A stretch of DNA of 64,000 nt from Serratia nevei (GTDB taxonomy: Bacteria; Pseudomonadota; Gammaproteobacteria; Enterobacterales; Enterobacteriaceae), in assembly GCF_037948395.1 (NCBI RefSeq), contig NZ_CP149940.1:4898001-4962000 (forward strand). The letters run 5' to 3'. Shown here one piece after another: positions 54,811 through 64,000 of this stretch. The first letter of the stretch is position 1. Each line of letters opens with the position of its first letter. The notes under the pieces were generated by a model, which was not told where the DNA came from, searched no databases, and was given only the letters and a program-made list of their open reading frames with translations. The translations under genes were made by a program, and so were the position numbers.

Positions 54811-56619
54811 TTATTCGTATTCGTCCCAGCCGTCGAACTGGCGGCTTTCTTTTTGCATTTCGCGATGGAACAGCTCTTCCAGCTCGCGCCGCGCCTCTTT
54901 CACACGGGAAATTTGCGCCACGTCGCCCTGATGCGGCGGCATCAGTTCACGCAGCATGCGCATATCCAGGCGGCGGAAATGCTGCTGGGCGCGGAAGGCC
55001 TGATGCGGGTGCATGCCCAACTCCATCAGCGCCTTGCGCCCCAGTTCCAGCGCGCTGGAGAAGGTTTCGCGGCTGAACTGTTTCACCCCCGCCTGCAGCA
55101 ACTCATGCGCCTCCACGCGGCCGCGCGCCCGCGCCAGAATGCTCAGGTTCGGAAAGTGTTGCTGGCACAGCCGCACGATCTCCATGGTGTCTTCCGGCTC
55201 ATTGCAGGTGATCACGATCGACTTGGCCTTCTCGGCGCCCGCCGCACGCAGCAGCTCCAGCTCGGTGGCATCGCCGTAATAAACCTTGTAGCCATAGCGC
55301 CGCAGTACGCCAACGGCGCTGACGTCGCGCTCCAGTACGGTAATGCGCATTTTGTTGGCCATCAACAGGCGGCCGATCACCTGGCCGAAACGCCCGAAGC
55401 CGACGATGATCACCTGCGGATCGTCATCTTCCACGTACGGCGTCTCCTCGTCTTCGTCTTTGGCGTTATAGCGCCGCGCCAAAATGCGGTCGATGGCCTG
55501 CATCAACAGCGGCGTGGTCATCATCGACAGCGTCACCACCACCAGCAGCAAAGAGAGTTGATCCGGCTGCAGCACCTTTTGGGCACCCGCCGCCGAAAAC
55601 AGCACGAAGGCGAACTCACCGCCCTGGCTGAGCACCCCGGCGAACTGCAGGCGCACCGAACTGCGCAGGCCGAACAGGCGCGATACGCCGTAGAGCACGC
55701 CGGATTTGACCGTCACCAGCACCAACACGCCGATCAACACCTCGGCCAGATGGGTGTAGAGCACGCCGATATTCAACACCATGCCCACCGAGATAAAGAA
55801 CAGCCCCAGCAGCAGCCCTTTAAATGGCTCGATGGAAATCTCCAGTTCGTGGCGGTATTCGCTCTCCGCCAGCAGCACCCCGGCAATGAAGGTGCCGAGC
55901 GCCATCGACAGGCCGAGCGCTTCCATAAACAGCGCCGAGCCGAGCACCAGCAACAGCGCCGCGGCGGTGAAGATCTCGCGCACGCCGGAAGCGGCGATAT
56001 AGCGGAACAGCGGCCGCAGCAGGAAACGGCCGCCGATCAGCATGCCGCCGAACGCCGCCACCTTGAGCGCGATCTTCGCCCAGTCGTCGCTGGTGCCGCC
56101 GGCGCCGGCCAGAATCGGGATCAGCGCCAGCGCCGGGATCACCGCCATATCCTGGAACAGCAGCACCGAGAAGCCGAGCTGCCCCCCTTCGTTGCGGTTC
56201 ATACCCTTCTCGCGCATCAGCTGCAGCGCCATGGCGGTGGAAGACATCGCCAGGCCGACGCCGCCGATCACCGCCGCCTGCCAGGCGAAGTGCGTCAGGT
56301 ACAGCAACGCACCCAGCACCGCCGCGGTGATCAACACCTGACCTGCGCCGGCACCGAAGATCGAACGCCGCAGCTCCCACAGCTTGCTGGGGTTCAGCTC
56401 CAGGCCGATGATGAACATCAGGAACACCACGCCCAGCTCGGAGAAGTGCAGGATCTCGTCGACGTCGCGAATGAAGCCCAATCCCCAGGGGCCGATGGCG
56501 ATGCCGGCGATCAGATAGCCCAGCACCGCGCCGATCCCCAGGCGACGGGCGATCGGCACCGTCACCACCGCGGCGAACAGGAACAGTAAAATGGCGGTCA
56601 GTAAGGTCGATCCTTCCAT
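54811..56619 (-). CDS. kefB: Glutathione-gated potassium efflux system KefB
   Basis: Inner-membrane K+/H+ antiporter held closed by glutathione and opened by glutathione adducts, acidifying the cell to protect against electrophiles. The 602-residue protein, starting [13 protein letters not shown] at 56619, has about 12 membrane segments to residue 380, then a cytoplasmic RCK/TrkA-N domain ([18 protein letters not shown]) with the glutathione-site region. It lies two bases after kefG, its ancillary subunit. Upstream in-frame residues to 56658 are not conserved. Confidence 0.96.
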   Translation of the reverse strand: MEGSTLLTAILLFLFAAVVTVPIARRLGIGAVLGYLIAGIAIGPWGLGFIRDVDEILHFSELGVVFLMFIIGLELNPSKLWELRRSIFGAGAGQVLITAAVLGALLYLTHFAWQAAVIGGVGLAMSSTAMALQLMREKGMNRNEGGQLGFSVLLFQDMAVIPALALIPILAGAGGTSDDWAKIALKVAAFGGMLIGGRFLLRPLFRYIAASGVREIFTAAALLLVLGSALFMEALGLSMALGTFIAGVLLAESEYRHELEISIEPFKGLLLGLFFISVGMVLNIGVLYTHLAEVLIGVLVLVTVKSGVLYGVSRLFGLRSSVRLQFAGVLSQGGEFAFVLFSAAGAQKVLQPDQLSLLLVVVTLSMMTTPLLMQAIDRILARRYNAKDEDEETPYVEDDDPQVIIVGFGRFGQVIGRLLMANKMRITVLERDVSAVGVLRRYGYKVYYGDATELELLRAAGAEKAKSIVITCNEPEDTMEIVRLCQQHFPNLSILARARGRVEAHELLQAGVKQFSRETFSSALELGRKALMELGMHPHQAFRAQQHFRRLDMRMLRELMPPHQGDVAQISRVKEARRELEELFHREMQKESRQFDGWDEYE

Positions 56620-56621
56620 GC

Positions 56622-57176
56622 TCACCGTCCTCCGCGCGGCAGCGGGTGGCTCAGCCACTCGCCGTAGGCGTCCGCATGGCTACGCAGCACCTCCGGCTTT
56701 TGCCGCCGCGCCCAATACACCACGAACGGCGTCAGCCAATGCATATGGCACATCCCGGCGGTCAGCTCGAACGGCCGCAGAATATCTTCCATCGGGTAGT
56801 GGTTATAACCACCGGTGCGGTAGGCGCCTTCCGGTTCGCCGGTGGTGATCACCGAACGCCAGTATTTGCCCGCCAGCGCATTGCCGCCCACGCCGCTGGC
56901 AAAGCCGCGCGACAGTACGCGATCCAGCCACTCCTTCAGCAGCGCCGGGCAGCTGTAGGTATACAGGGGATGCTGAAACACGATGACCTGATGCTCACGC
57001 AGCAGCTGTTGTTCGTGATGGATATCGATAAAAAAATCAGGGTAGTGCGCGTAGAGATCGTGCACGGTGACATGTTCCAACTGCTGCGCCGGTCGAAGCA
57101 AAACCCGGTTCGCCACCGAGTCATGGGATTCCGGATGGGCATACAGCAGCAAGACCTTGGGCGGCTGCGACATCAT
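56622..57176 (-). CDS. kefG: KefB ancillary quinone reductase-like protein KefG
   Basis: A 184-residue flavodoxin-like protein of the KefF/KefG group that binds KefB and is needed for full efflux activity. It starts [20 protein letters not shown] and contains [24 protein letters not shown] in two parts and [15 protein letters not shown] binding is expected from the fold. It precedes kefB with a two-base gap and diverges from yheS. Confidence 0.95.
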   Translation of the reverse strand: MMSQPPKVLLLYAHPESHDSVANRVLLRPAQQLEHVTVHDLYAHYPDFFIDIHHEQQLLREHQVIVFQHPLYTYSCPALLKEWLDRVLSRGFASGVGGNALAGKYWRSVITTGEPEGAYRTGGYNHYPMEDILRPFELTAGMCHMHWLTPFVVYWARRQKPEVLRSHADAYGEWLSHPLPRGGR

Positions 57177-57302
57177 TCCCCTCCAAAGCGTCGTCAGGGT
57201 AGCGGTTTTCCGTTACCATGCATCGCAAAGACAAAAACAGCGCGCGGTGCGCGTTCTGTTACCTTAATGATAATTTAACATACTCTGAACATACGGCGCT
57301 TT

Positions 57303-59216
57303 ATGATTGTATTCTCCTCGCTACAAATCCGACGCGGCATCCGCGTCCTGCTGGACAACGCCACGGCGACGGTTAATCCAGGTCAGAAGGTCGGCCTGGT
57401 GGGTAAAAACGGCTGCGGCAAATCCACGCTGCTGTCGCTGCTGAAGGGCGAGATCGCGGCGGACGGCGGCAGCTTCACCTTCCCCGGCAACTGGGCGCTG
57501 GCCTGGGTCAACCAGGAGACGCCGGCGCTGGACGTGCCGGCAATCGAGTATGTTATCGACGGCGACCGCGAGTTTCGCCAACTCGAAGCCGAATTGCAGG
57601 CGGCCAACGATCGCAACGACGGCCACGCCATCGCCACCCTGCACGGCAAGCTGGACGCCATCGACGCCTGGACCATCCGCTCCCGCGCCGCCAGCCTGCT
57701 GCACGGCCTCGGCTTCTCCAACGAACAGCTGCAAAGCCCGGTGCGCGACTTCTCCGGCGGCTGGCGCATGCGCCTCAACCTGGCGCAGGCGCTGGTGTGC
57801 CGTTCCGACCTGCTGCTGCTCGACGAACCGACCAACCACCTGGATCTCGACGCGGTGATCTGGCTGGAGCGCTGGCTGAAAAGCTATCCCGGCACGCTGG
57901 TGCTGATCTCGCACGACCGCGACTTCCTCGATCCGATCGTCGACAAGATCCTGCATATCGAACAGCAGACGATGAATGAATACACCGGTAACTATTCGTC
58001 GTTCGAACGCCAGCGTGCCACCAAGCTGGCGCAGCAGCAGTCGCTGTATCAGCACCAGCAAGAGAAAGTGGCGCACCTGCAAAGCTATATCGACCGTTTC
58101 CGCGCGCAGGCCACCAAGGCCAAGCAGGCGCAGAGCCGCATCAAGATGCTGGAGCGCATGGAGCTGATCGCCCCGGCGCACGTCGACAACCCGTTCACCT
58201 TCAGCTTCCGTCCGCCGGAAAGCCTGCCGAATCCGCTGCTGCGCATGGACAAAGTCAGCGCCGGGTATGGCGACAAGGTGATCCTGAAGTCAATCAAGCT
58301 GAACCTGGTGCCCGGCTCGCGCATTGGCCTGCTCGGCCGCAACGGCGCCGGTAAATCGACGCTGATCAAACTGCTGGCCGGCACTCTGGAACCGCTGAGC
58401 GGCGAGATCGGCCTGGCGAAAGGCATCAAGCTGGGTTACTTCGCCCAGCACCAGCTGGAATTCCTGCGCGCCGACGAATCGCCGCTGCAGCACCTGAGCC
58501 GCATCGCACCACGGGTGCTGGAGCAGCAGCTGCGCGACTATCTGGGCGGTTTCGGTTTCCAGGGCGACAAGGTCAGCGAAGTGACCGAACGTTTCTCCGG
58601 CGGCGAGAAGGCGCGGCTGGTGCTGGCGCTGATCGTCTGGCAGCGCCCTAACCTGCTGCTGCTCGATGAACCGACCAACCACCTGGATCTCGACATGCGT
58701 CAGGCGCTGACCGAAGCGCTGATCGATTTCGAAGGCGCGTTGGTGGTGGTCTCGCACGACCGTCACCTGCTGCGTTCCACCACCGACGATCTGTACCTGG
58801 TGCACGACGGCCAGGTCGAGCCTTTCGAGGGCGATCTCGACGACTACCAGCAGTGGCTTGTCGACCTGCAGCGCCAGGAAAGCCAGCAGGACGCACCGGA
58901 AAAAGAGAGCGGCGGCAACAGCGCGCAGGCGCGCAAGGATCAAAAACGCCGCGAGGCGGAGTTCCGTACGCAGACCCAGCCGCTGCGCAAGCAGATTGCC
59001 AAGCTGGAACAGCAAATGGAAAAACTGGGCGCCGAACTGGCGACGGTGGAGGAACAGCTGGCGGATTCCGCACTGTACGACATCAGCCGCAAGGCCGAGT
59101 TGACCGACTGCCTGCAAAAGCAAAGCCAGGCCAAATCCGCGCTGGAAGAGACGGAAATGACCTGGCTGGATGCACAGGAACAACTGGAACAGTTAACGCA
59201 GGCGTTCGAAGCCTAA
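57303..59216 (+). CDS. yheS: ABC-F family ATPase YheS
   Basis: A 637-residue ribosome-associated ABC-F protein with two ATPase domains and no membrane part. Walker A sites are GLVGKNGCGKSTLL and GLLGRNGAGKSTLI; signature motifs are DFSGGWRMRL and RFSGGEKARL; both Walker B segments read LLLLDEPTNHLDLD. An ABC-F linker rich in charged helices joins them, and a C-terminal coiled coil starts near residue 560. ABC-F factors act at the ribosomal E site; the exact role of YheS is not settled. It converges with tauD, three bases between stops. Confidence 0.95.
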   Translation: MIVFSSLQIRRGIRVLLDNATATVNPGQKVGLVGKNGCGKSTLLSLLKGEIAADGGSFTFPGNWALAWVNQETPALDVPAIEYVIDGDREFRQLEAELQAANDRNDGHAIATLHGKLDAIDAWTIRSRAASLLHGLGFSNEQLQSPVRDFSGGWRMRLNLAQALVCRSDLLLLDEPTNHLDLDAVIWLERWLKSYPGTLVLISHDRDFLDPIVDKILHIEQQTMNEYTGNYSSFERQRATKLAQQQSLYQHQQEKVAHLQSYIDRFRAQATKAKQAQSRIKMLERMELIAPAHVDNPFTFSFRPPESLPNPLLRMDKVSAGYGDKVILKSIKLNLVPGSRIGLLGRNGAGKSTLIKLLAGTLEPLSGEIGLAKGIKLGYFAQHQLEFLRADESPLQHLSRIAPRVLEQQLRDYLGGFGFQGDKVSEVTERFSGGEKARLVLALIVWQRPNLLLLDEPTNHLDLDMRQALTEALIDFEGALVVVSHDRHLLRSTTDDLYLVHDGQVEPFEGDLDDYQQWLVDLQRQESQQDAPEKESGGNSAQARKDQKRREAEFRTQTQPLRKQIAKLEQQMEKLGAELATVEEQLADSALYDISRKAELTDCLQKQSQAKSALEETEMTWLDAQEQLEQLTQAFEA

Positions 59217-59219
59217 GCC

Positions 59220-60068
59220 TCAGGCCTTGTAAAAAGGCCTATCCCCCAGAATGGTCGCGCGGTGCATGATGCGCCGCTGCGGCAGATAATCCGCGTTGGC
59301 GTAGTGCTGCGTTACGCGGTTATCCCAGATCGCCACGTCATTTTCCTGCCAGCGCCAGCGCACCTGAAACTCCGGTTTGGTGATGTGAGCAAACAGGAAG
59401 TTCAGCAAAGCGTCGCTCTCTTTCGGCGCCAGATCGACGATCCTCGTGGTAAACCCTTCATTGACGAACAGCGCCTGCCGGCCACTGACCGGGTGGGTGC
59501 GTACCACCGGATGCAGCAGCGGCGGGTTTTTCTGCACCGCCAGCTGCCAGCGCTGATGCTCCTCTTCACTGCCGCGATGTTTGTGTTCCGGGAACGACTT
59601 GGTGAAGTCATGCTCCGCACGCAGCCCTGCGAGCAGCGTTCTGAACGGCGCCGACAGCGCCTCGTAGGCCGCGATGCCGCTGGCCCACAGCGTATCGCCG
59701 CCGGTGGAAGGCAAGGTCTTGGCCGCCAGGATCGCCCCCAGCGGCGGGTTCTCGATAAAGGTCACGTCGGTGTGCCAGTTATCGTTGTCCGGCGGGTTGT
59801 CGTCGTGGGTATCGAGCACGATGATCTCTTCCACGTCGGTGGCGTGCGGATAGACCGGATGGATATGCAGATCGCCGAAGCGGCCGGCCAGATCGCGCTG
59901 CTGCAGCGGCGTGATCGGCTGATTGCGGAAGAACAGCACCTGATGCTTCAGCAAGGCATGATAAAGCTGTTCAAACTGGCCGTCGCCCAGCGGCCGGGCC
60001 AATTCGACGTTTTCCACCAGCGCCCCGATGTAAGGCCCCAGCGGGGTGATATTCAGACGTTCGTTCAT
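59220..60068 (-). CDS. tauD: Taurine dioxygenase
   Basis: Fe(II)/2-oxoglutarate oxygenase that hydroxylates taurine, releasing sulfite and aminoacetaldehyde for use as a sulfur source. The 282-residue protein starts [16 protein letters not shown] at 60068 and carries the iron-binding H99 and D101 (NWHTDVTF) and a distal His in [12 protein letters not shown], with the 2-oxoglutarate Arg nearby. The start overlaps tauC in ATGA. Last gene of tauABCD. The rare position, after yheS instead of yheTU, shows that this operon is inserted relative to E. coli. Confidence 0.96.
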   Translation of the reverse strand: MNERLNITPLGPYIGALVENVELARPLGDGQFEQLYHALLKHQVLFFRNQPITPLQQRDLAGRFGDLHIHPVYPHATDVEEIIVLDTHDDNPPDNDNWHTDVTFIENPPLGAILAAKTLPSTGGDTLWASGIAAYEALSAPFRTLLAGLRAEHDFTKSFPEHKHRGSEEEHQRWQLAVQKNPPLLHPVVRTHPVSGRQALFVNEGFTTRIVDLAPKESDALLNFLFAHITKPEFQVRWRWQENDVAIWDNRVTQHYANADYLPQRRIMHRATILGDRPFYKA

Positions 60069-60901
60069 TGCTGTACTCCATGCCACGGGGTCAATCGGCG
60101 CTGCAGGGCACGCAGCCCCAGCTCCAGCCCAAATGCAATCACCGCAATCACGCCGATGCCGGCCAACACCACGTCGGTCGCCAGAAACTCACCGGCGGAT
60201 TGCACCATAAATCCCAGGCCGCGCGTGGCGGCGATCAGTTCGGCGGCCACCAGCGTCGACCAGCCGACGCCCAGCCCGATGCGAATGCCGGTCAGGATCT
60301 CCGGCAGCGCGCTCGGCAGCACCACGAAACGCAGCACCTGCCAACGCGTGGCGCCCAACGCGCGGGCGGCACGCACCCTCACCTGCGCCACGCTGCGCAC
60401 GCCGGCCACGGCAGAGAGCGTCACCGGCGCGAAGATAGCCAGATAAATCAGTAAGATCTTTGAGGTTTCGCCGATGCCGAACCAAATCACCATCAGCGGC
60501 AGATAGGCCAGCGGCGGCACCGGGCGATAGATTTCAATCAGCGGATCGAGGATGCCGCGTACCGTGTCGTTCAGCCCCATGGCGATGCCCACCGGAATGC
60601 CGACGATCACCGCCGCCAACAGCGCTACCAGAATGCGCCCCAGGCTGGCCGCCAGATGTTGCCACAGCGTGGCGTCCATAAAGCCTTGCGGGCTGGCGAT
60701 GGTGATCAACTGGTGCAGCACCTGCTGCGGCGCCGGCAAAAACAGCGGGCTGATCAGCTGCAGCGCCGTCACGCCCCACCAGACGATCAACACCGTCAAC
60801 AGCGTGGCGCCGCTCAGCCAAACGTTGCGCGGCACGCTGAAACGGCGTGCCGCTTTGCCCTGCGGCTGCGCCGCGGCCTTCAGAGTGGAATGCAGGCTCA
60901 T
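60065..60901 (-). CDS. tauC: Taurine ABC transporter permease
   Basis: Inner-membrane permease of the taurine importer. The 278-residue protein has about six membrane segments; the EAA-type loop that contacts TauB reads [20 protein letters not shown]. It overlaps tauB in ATGA at 60898-60901 and tauD in ATGA at 60065-60068, so all three are translationally coupled. Confidence 0.95.
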   Translation of the reverse strand: MSLHSTLKAAAQPQGKAARRFSVPRNVWLSGATLLTVLIVWWGVTALQLISPLFLPAPQQVLHQLITIASPQGFMDATLWQHLAASLGRILVALLAAVIVGIPVGIAMGLNDTVRGILDPLIEIYRPVPPLAYLPLMVIWFGIGETSKILLIYLAIFAPVTLSAVAGVRSVAQVRVRAARALGATRWQVLRFVVLPSALPEILTGIRIGLGVGWSTLVAAELIAATRGLGFMVQSAGEFLATDVVLAGIGVIAVIAFGLELGLRALQRRLTPWHGVQQ

Positions 60902-61665
60902 AGCAAGGCCTCGCGCTGTTGGAAAACTTTGCCCAGCACGTATTCGCGCTGCGCAATAAATTCAGGATCTGACTTGATGGCGCGGCAGGCTTCGCCGTCG
61001 GCATAGCGTTGGCCGAAGTTCAGCGACAGCCGCTCCACCACCTGCCCAGGCCCCGGCGACAGCAGCAGCAGTTCGCTGGCGAGGAACACCGCCTCTTCGA
61101 TATCGTGGGTGATCAGCAGCACCTGCTTGCCGGTATCACGCCAAATGGTCAGCAACAGCTCCTGCATCTGCTCGCGGGTGAACGCGTCCAGGGCGCCGAA
61201 CGGCTCGTCCAGCAACAGCAGACGCGGATCGGCGGCCAGGGCGCGGGCGATGCCGACGCGTTGGCGCATGCCGCCGGAAAGCTGCCAGATGAAGTGCCGC
61301 TCATAGCCCGCCAGCCCCACGCGCTGCAGCATCTGCTCCGCCACCTGGCGGCGCTGCGCCTTGCCGACGCCGGCCAGCTGCAGGCCGAACTCGACGTTGT
61401 CCACCACGTTGCGCCACGGCAGTAAGCCCTCATGCTGGAACACCACGCCCCGTTCGGCGCCCGGGCCGTGAACGGGCGTTCCATCCAGCGTGATGCTGCC
61501 AGATGAAGGCTCGATAAACCCGGCGATCAAATTCAGCAGCGTGGTCTTGCCGCAGCCCGACGGGCCGAGCACCACCACCAGTTGCCCGGTGGCGATCTGG
61601 AACGACACGTCACGCAGCGCGGGCCGCCCCTGATACTCTGCTGAAAGATGATTGACGTTTAGCAT
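60898..61665 (-). CDS. tauB: Taurine ABC transporter ATPase
   Basis: ATPase of the taurine importer, 255 residues. Walker A is [12 protein letters not shown], the signature is [16 protein letters not shown] and Walker B is [12 protein letters not shown], with the H-loop in [12 protein letters not shown]. It lies nine bases after tauA. Confidence 0.96.
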   Translation of the reverse strand: MLNVNHLSAEYQGRPALRDVSFQIATGQLVVVLGPSGCGKTTLLNLIAGFIEPSSGSITLDGTPVHGPGAERGVVFQHEGLLPWRNVVDNVEFGLQLAGVGKAQRRQVAEQMLQRVGLAGYERHFIWQLSGGMRQRVGIARALAADPRLLLLDEPFGALDAFTREQMQELLLTIWRDTGKQVLLITHDIEEAVFLASELLLLSPGPGQVVERLSLNFGQRYADGEACRAIKSDPEFIAQREYVLGKVFQQREALL

Positions 61666-61674
61666 CCTGCTTCC

Positions 61675-62670
61675 TTACGACTGCGGCGCAGCCTGCACCT
61701 GTTTCACAAAGCGGTCGGTCACGTAAGCGCTGTAGTCGCTGTCGACCTGCGGGATCTTGCCCTGCTGCTTGAGGAATTCGGCGGTATCGCGGATCGCCTT
61801 GTCCACCGGCTGGCCGAGCTGGGCAACCTGATCCGCCACCGGCAGATAACGGTTTCCCTTCACCAGCTCCGGCACCTGCGCTTCCGGCACGCCGCTCAGG
61901 CGCGCCAGCGTGCTGAGGTGGTTCGGATCTTTCAGCCACTGTTCCGGCGCCGCCAGGTAGGCTTTTTGCGCCTGCAGGGCGCTGGCGGCAAAGGCGGTCA
62001 CCACGTCGGGATGTTTCTCGGCAAAGTCTTTGCGCACCACCCACACGTCCAGCGTCGGCGAGCCCCATTCGCCCACCTGCGCGGAGTCGGTCAACACCTT
62101 GCCCTGTTTGGCCAGTTCGTTGACCACCGGCGCCCAGACGTAGGCGCCGTCGATGTCGCCGCGCTGCCAGGCGGCGGCGATGGCCGGCGGCTGCAGATTG
62201 AGGATCTTCACCTGCTCAGGCTTGATGCCCCAATGCTTGAGCGAGGCCAGCAGGCTGTAATGGGTGGTGGAGATAAACGGCACCGCAATGCGCTTGCCGA
62301 TCAGATCCTGCGGGCTTTTGATGTCATTTTTCACCACCAGCGCTTCGGAACTGCCGAGCTGCGAGGCGATGAGGAACACTTCGATGGGGAGTTTCTGGCT
62401 GGCGGCCACCGCCAGCGGGCTGGAGCCGATATTGCCGATCTGCACGTCGCCGGAGGCCAGCGCACGCAGCACGCTGGAGCCGCTGTCGAACTTACGCCAG
62501 TCGACCGTCGCGCCGGACCGTTTGGCGAAGCTGTTTTCCGCCTGCGCCACCTTGGCCGGTTCTGCCGACGTCTGGTACGCCACGGTCACATCCACCGCGT
62601 AGGCGCTGGTTGCGCTGAGCGACAGCGCCAACAGCGCCGCGTTGCGTAAGGAAAAGAGTTTGCCCGCCAT
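61675..62670 (-). CDS. tauA: Taurine-binding periplasmic protein
   Basis: Periplasmic solute-binding subunit of the taurine importer. The 331-residue protein has a signal peptide (MAGKLFSLRNAALLALSLS with the cut near SAYA) and begins VDVTVAYQTSAEP as in E. coli TauA. It contains GNIGSSPLAVAASQKLPIEVF and the AYVWAPVVNELAK segment. First gene of tauABCD. Confidence 0.95.
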   Translation of the reverse strand: MAGKLFSLRNAALLALSLSATSAYAVDVTVAYQTSAEPAKVAQAENSFAKRSGATVDWRKFDSGSSVLRALASGDVQIGNIGSSPLAVAASQKLPIEVFLIASQLGSSEALVVKNDIKSPQDLIGKRIAVPFISTTHYSLLASLKHWGIKPEQVKILNLQPPAIAAAWQRGDIDGAYVWAPVVNELAKQGKVLTDSAQVGEWGSPTLDVWVVRKDFAEKHPDVVTAFAASALQAQKAYLAAPEQWLKDPNHLSTLARLSGVPEAQVPELVKGNRYLPVADQVAQLGQPVDKAIRDTAEFLKQQGKIPQVDSDYSAYVTDRFVKQVQAAPQS

Positions 62671-62740
62671 GTTCCGCTCCGTTGATAAAAATCTGTTCAG
62701 TTGCTGACAGTTTTATCTGAGCGATGACGGGCTATAAAAG

Positions 62741-62761
62741 AATAAAAAAGTCTTCTTTATT
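62741..62761. promoter_or_regulatory. Candidate Cbl/CysB-type site upstream of tauA
   Basis: An inverted repeat AATAAA-N9-TTTATT lies about 70-90 bases upstream of the tauA start inside an AT-rich stretch. LysR-type Cbl and CysB bind such loose AT-rich sequences to activate tau genes in sulfate limitation. The match is by form only. Confidence 0.35.
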
Positions 62762-62784
62762 ACCGTGAGTAATATAAACGCGGG

Positions 62785-63567
62785 TTACAGCGCGATACTT
62801 CCGCGCAGGAACACATGAGCATAGCCGCCGAGCAGCGTGCGATCCCCGTGCAGTTCGCAGAACAGTTCGCCGCCGCGTGCCGAGATCTGCTGCGCATGCA
62901 GCCGATGGCGGCCGAGACGCGCCGTCCAGTAAGGCATCAGCGTGCAGTGCGCGGAGCCGGTAACCGGATCTTCACCGCCGTCGAGCGTGAAATAACGCGA
63001 CACGAAGTCCACGGTGTCACCCGGCGCGGTAACGATTACCGCACGCCCGGCCAGCGCGATCAGCGCCGGGATGTCCGGCCGCAGCGCGCGTACCTGCGCC
63101 TCGTTTTCCAGCACCACCATCAGCGCTTTCGCCTGCCACACCTCCTGCGGCTGCACGCCCAGCAGCGCCGCGAGGCCCGCCGGTTCAGCCACCTTCTGCG
63201 GCGGCCGCGCAGGGAAATCGAGCACCAGCCGTTCCCCGTCCTGCGCATCGCGCTTGACGAACAGCTCGCCGCCGGCCGAACGGAAGCGGATATCCTGCAG
63301 CGCCGGATTGATCGCGCTGAACATCACATGCGCCGCTGCCAGGGTGCCGTGGCCGCAAAGATCGACCTCGCGTTCCGGGGTAAACCAGCGGATAGCAGTC
63401 ATGTCGCCGTCATCCCAGACAAAGCTGGTTTCCGGCAGGCCGATCTCGTTGGCGAGCGCCTGCAGCCGCTCAGCCGGCAGCGGCTGCGTCAGCAGGCAAA
63501 CCCCGGCCGGGTTGCCGCGCAGCCCTTTGCCGGTAAAGGCAACCACGTGATAATAATTTTCCGCCAT
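62785..63567 (-). CDS. PhzF-family isomerase-like protein
   Basis: A 260-residue protein of the PhzF/DapF-like fold. Family signatures are FTGKGLRGNPAGVCLL at the start, the catalytic-region glutamate E46 in GLPETSFVW, EVDLCGHGTLAAAHVMF and VTGSAHCTLMPYW. Members include PhzF itself and YddE; the substrate here cannot be named. There are no phenazine genes nearby, so a phenazine role is unlikely. It follows the LysE-type exporter after ten bases, probably in one unit. Confidence 0.9.
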   Translation of the reverse strand: MAENYYHVVAFTGKGLRGNPAGVCLLTQPLPAERLQALANEIGLPETSFVWDDGDMTAIRWFTPEREVDLCGHGTLAAAHVMFSAINPALQDIRFRSAGGELFVKRDAQDGERLVLDFPARPPQKVAEPAGLAALLGVQPQEVWQAKALMVVLENEAQVRALRPDIPALIALAGRAVIVTAPGDTVDFVSRYFTLDGGEDPVTGSAHCTLMPYWTARLGRHRLHAQQISARGGELFCELHGDRTLLGGYAHVFLRGSIAL

Positions 63568-63577
63568 CGTTCGCTCC

Positions 63578-64000
63578 TTAATGCCAGATCAGTAACACAC
63601 AGGCTGCGGTCAACAACCCCATGGAACCGTTGAAGATAACCCAGGCCTTTTTGCTGCGCAGCAGGCGGCCGATCACGGTGCCGAACGCCAGCCAGATAAT
63701 GCCGGCGACAATGTTGACCACCAAAATGCCCAGCGCGATCGCCGCAATGGATCCGTTGTACTTATCGCCCGCCAGGCTGAAGCTGGCCACCGCCCCCAGC
63801 GCCATCAGCCAGGCTTTCGGGTTGAGGAACTGCAGCAGCCAGCCCTGATACAGCCGCACCGGCTGCGGCGGCGCCACGTCGGTTTCCAGTTTTTCATAGG
63901 CGGCGGTGGCGACTTTCCACGCCAGCCACAGCAGGTACAGACTGCCGAGGATTTTCAGGATCAGGTGCAGCGACGGGTAGACCAGGATCAGGCTGCCGAC
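63578..64000 (-). CDS. LysE/RhtB-family exporter, C-terminal part (runs off the right edge)
   Basis: The frame stays open from 64000 to the stop at 63578, about 140 codons; the N-terminus lies outside. It is hydrophobic, with LysE-family stretches KILGSLYLLWLAWKV and QFLNPKAWLMALGAVASFS. Members export amino acids or related metabolites; the substrate is not predictable. It is upstream of the PhzF-family gene with a ten-base gap. Confidence 0.88.
   Translation of the reverse strand, partial: VGSLILVYPSLHLILKILGSLYLLWLAWKVATAAYEKLETDVAPPQPVRLYQGWLLQFLNPKAWLMALGAVASFSLAGDKYNGSIAAIALGILVVNIVAGIIWLAFGTVIGRLLRSKKAWVIFNGSMGLLTAACVLLIWH

Noticed and set aside
54784..56589. Open frame of 601 codons on the plus strand opposite kefB
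   Set aside because: Its composition is that of an antisense shadow (very high His, Gln, Arg), and KefB is unmistakable on the minus strand.

Overview
The window is chromosomal DNA of an enterobacterium, most likely a Serratia of the marcescens group. The reasons are the housekeeping gene order, proteins close to their E. coli counterparts throughout, high GC with strong codon bias, and a 16S variable region (about 15600-15680, minus strand) that I recall as typical of that group. The species call is inference from memory, not a database search. There is no prophage, insertion sequence, CRISPR array or obvious island; most of the window is core genome.

Layout. 1-4252 (+): gluconate uptake and Entner-Doudoroff genes gntK (3' end only), gntU, edd, eda. 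4254-10329 (-): metA and the glyoxylate-shunt operon aceB-aceA-aceK, convergent with eda. 10330-16440 (-): a complete rRNA operon of rrnD type, 16S / tRNA-Ile / tRNA-Ala / 23S / 5S / tRNA-Thr / 5S, with P1 and P2 promoters, two boxA sites, distal terminators and a 19-nt remnant of a third 5S gene. 16605-26827: yrdA, aroE, tsaC, yrdD, smg, dprA, def, fmt, rsmB, trkA, mscL, arfA, zntR, yhdN. 26976-40642 (-): the alpha, spc and S10 ribosomal protein operons with rpoA and secY. 41022-41769 (-): bfr, bfd. 41900-46304 (-): the str operon rpsL-rpsG-fusA-tufA. 46448-50020: tusBCD, yheO, fkpA and slyX. 50036-53800 (-): an accessory module of a LacI-type regulator, an NhaC-family antiporter and a MalY/PatB-like PLP enzyme. 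53893-59216: slyD, yheV, kefB, kefG, yheS. 59220-62670 (-): taurine operon tauABCD. 62785-64000 (-): a PhzF-family enzyme and a LysE-family exporter cut by the window end.

How the parts work together. The left end joins gluconate/KDPG catabolism to acetate use through isocitrate lyase, malate synthase and the isocitrate dehydrogenase kinase/phosphatase. The centre is translation machinery: rRNA, most r-proteins, EF-G, EF-Tu, initiator-tRNA formylation (Fmt), deformylation (Def), tRNA modification (TsaC, TusBCD), rRNA methylation (RsmB) and ribosome rescue (ArfA). The autoregulatory leaders known from E. coli are recognisable: the S10 leader, the alpha-operon S4 site and the 96-nt S7 site.

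The points most worth a second look are: (i) the rRNA operon joins an rrnD-type upstream flank to the metA flank that follows rrnE in E. coli, with a 5S scar at the join; (ii) the accessory LacI/NhaC/MalY-like module between slyX and slyD, with a perfect LacI-family operator in front of nhaC; (iii) a terminator-like hairpin between aceA and aceK; (iv) a perfect 14-bp hairpin inside the 3' end of arfA. I found no convincing undescribed system; the accessory module is the nearest candidate.
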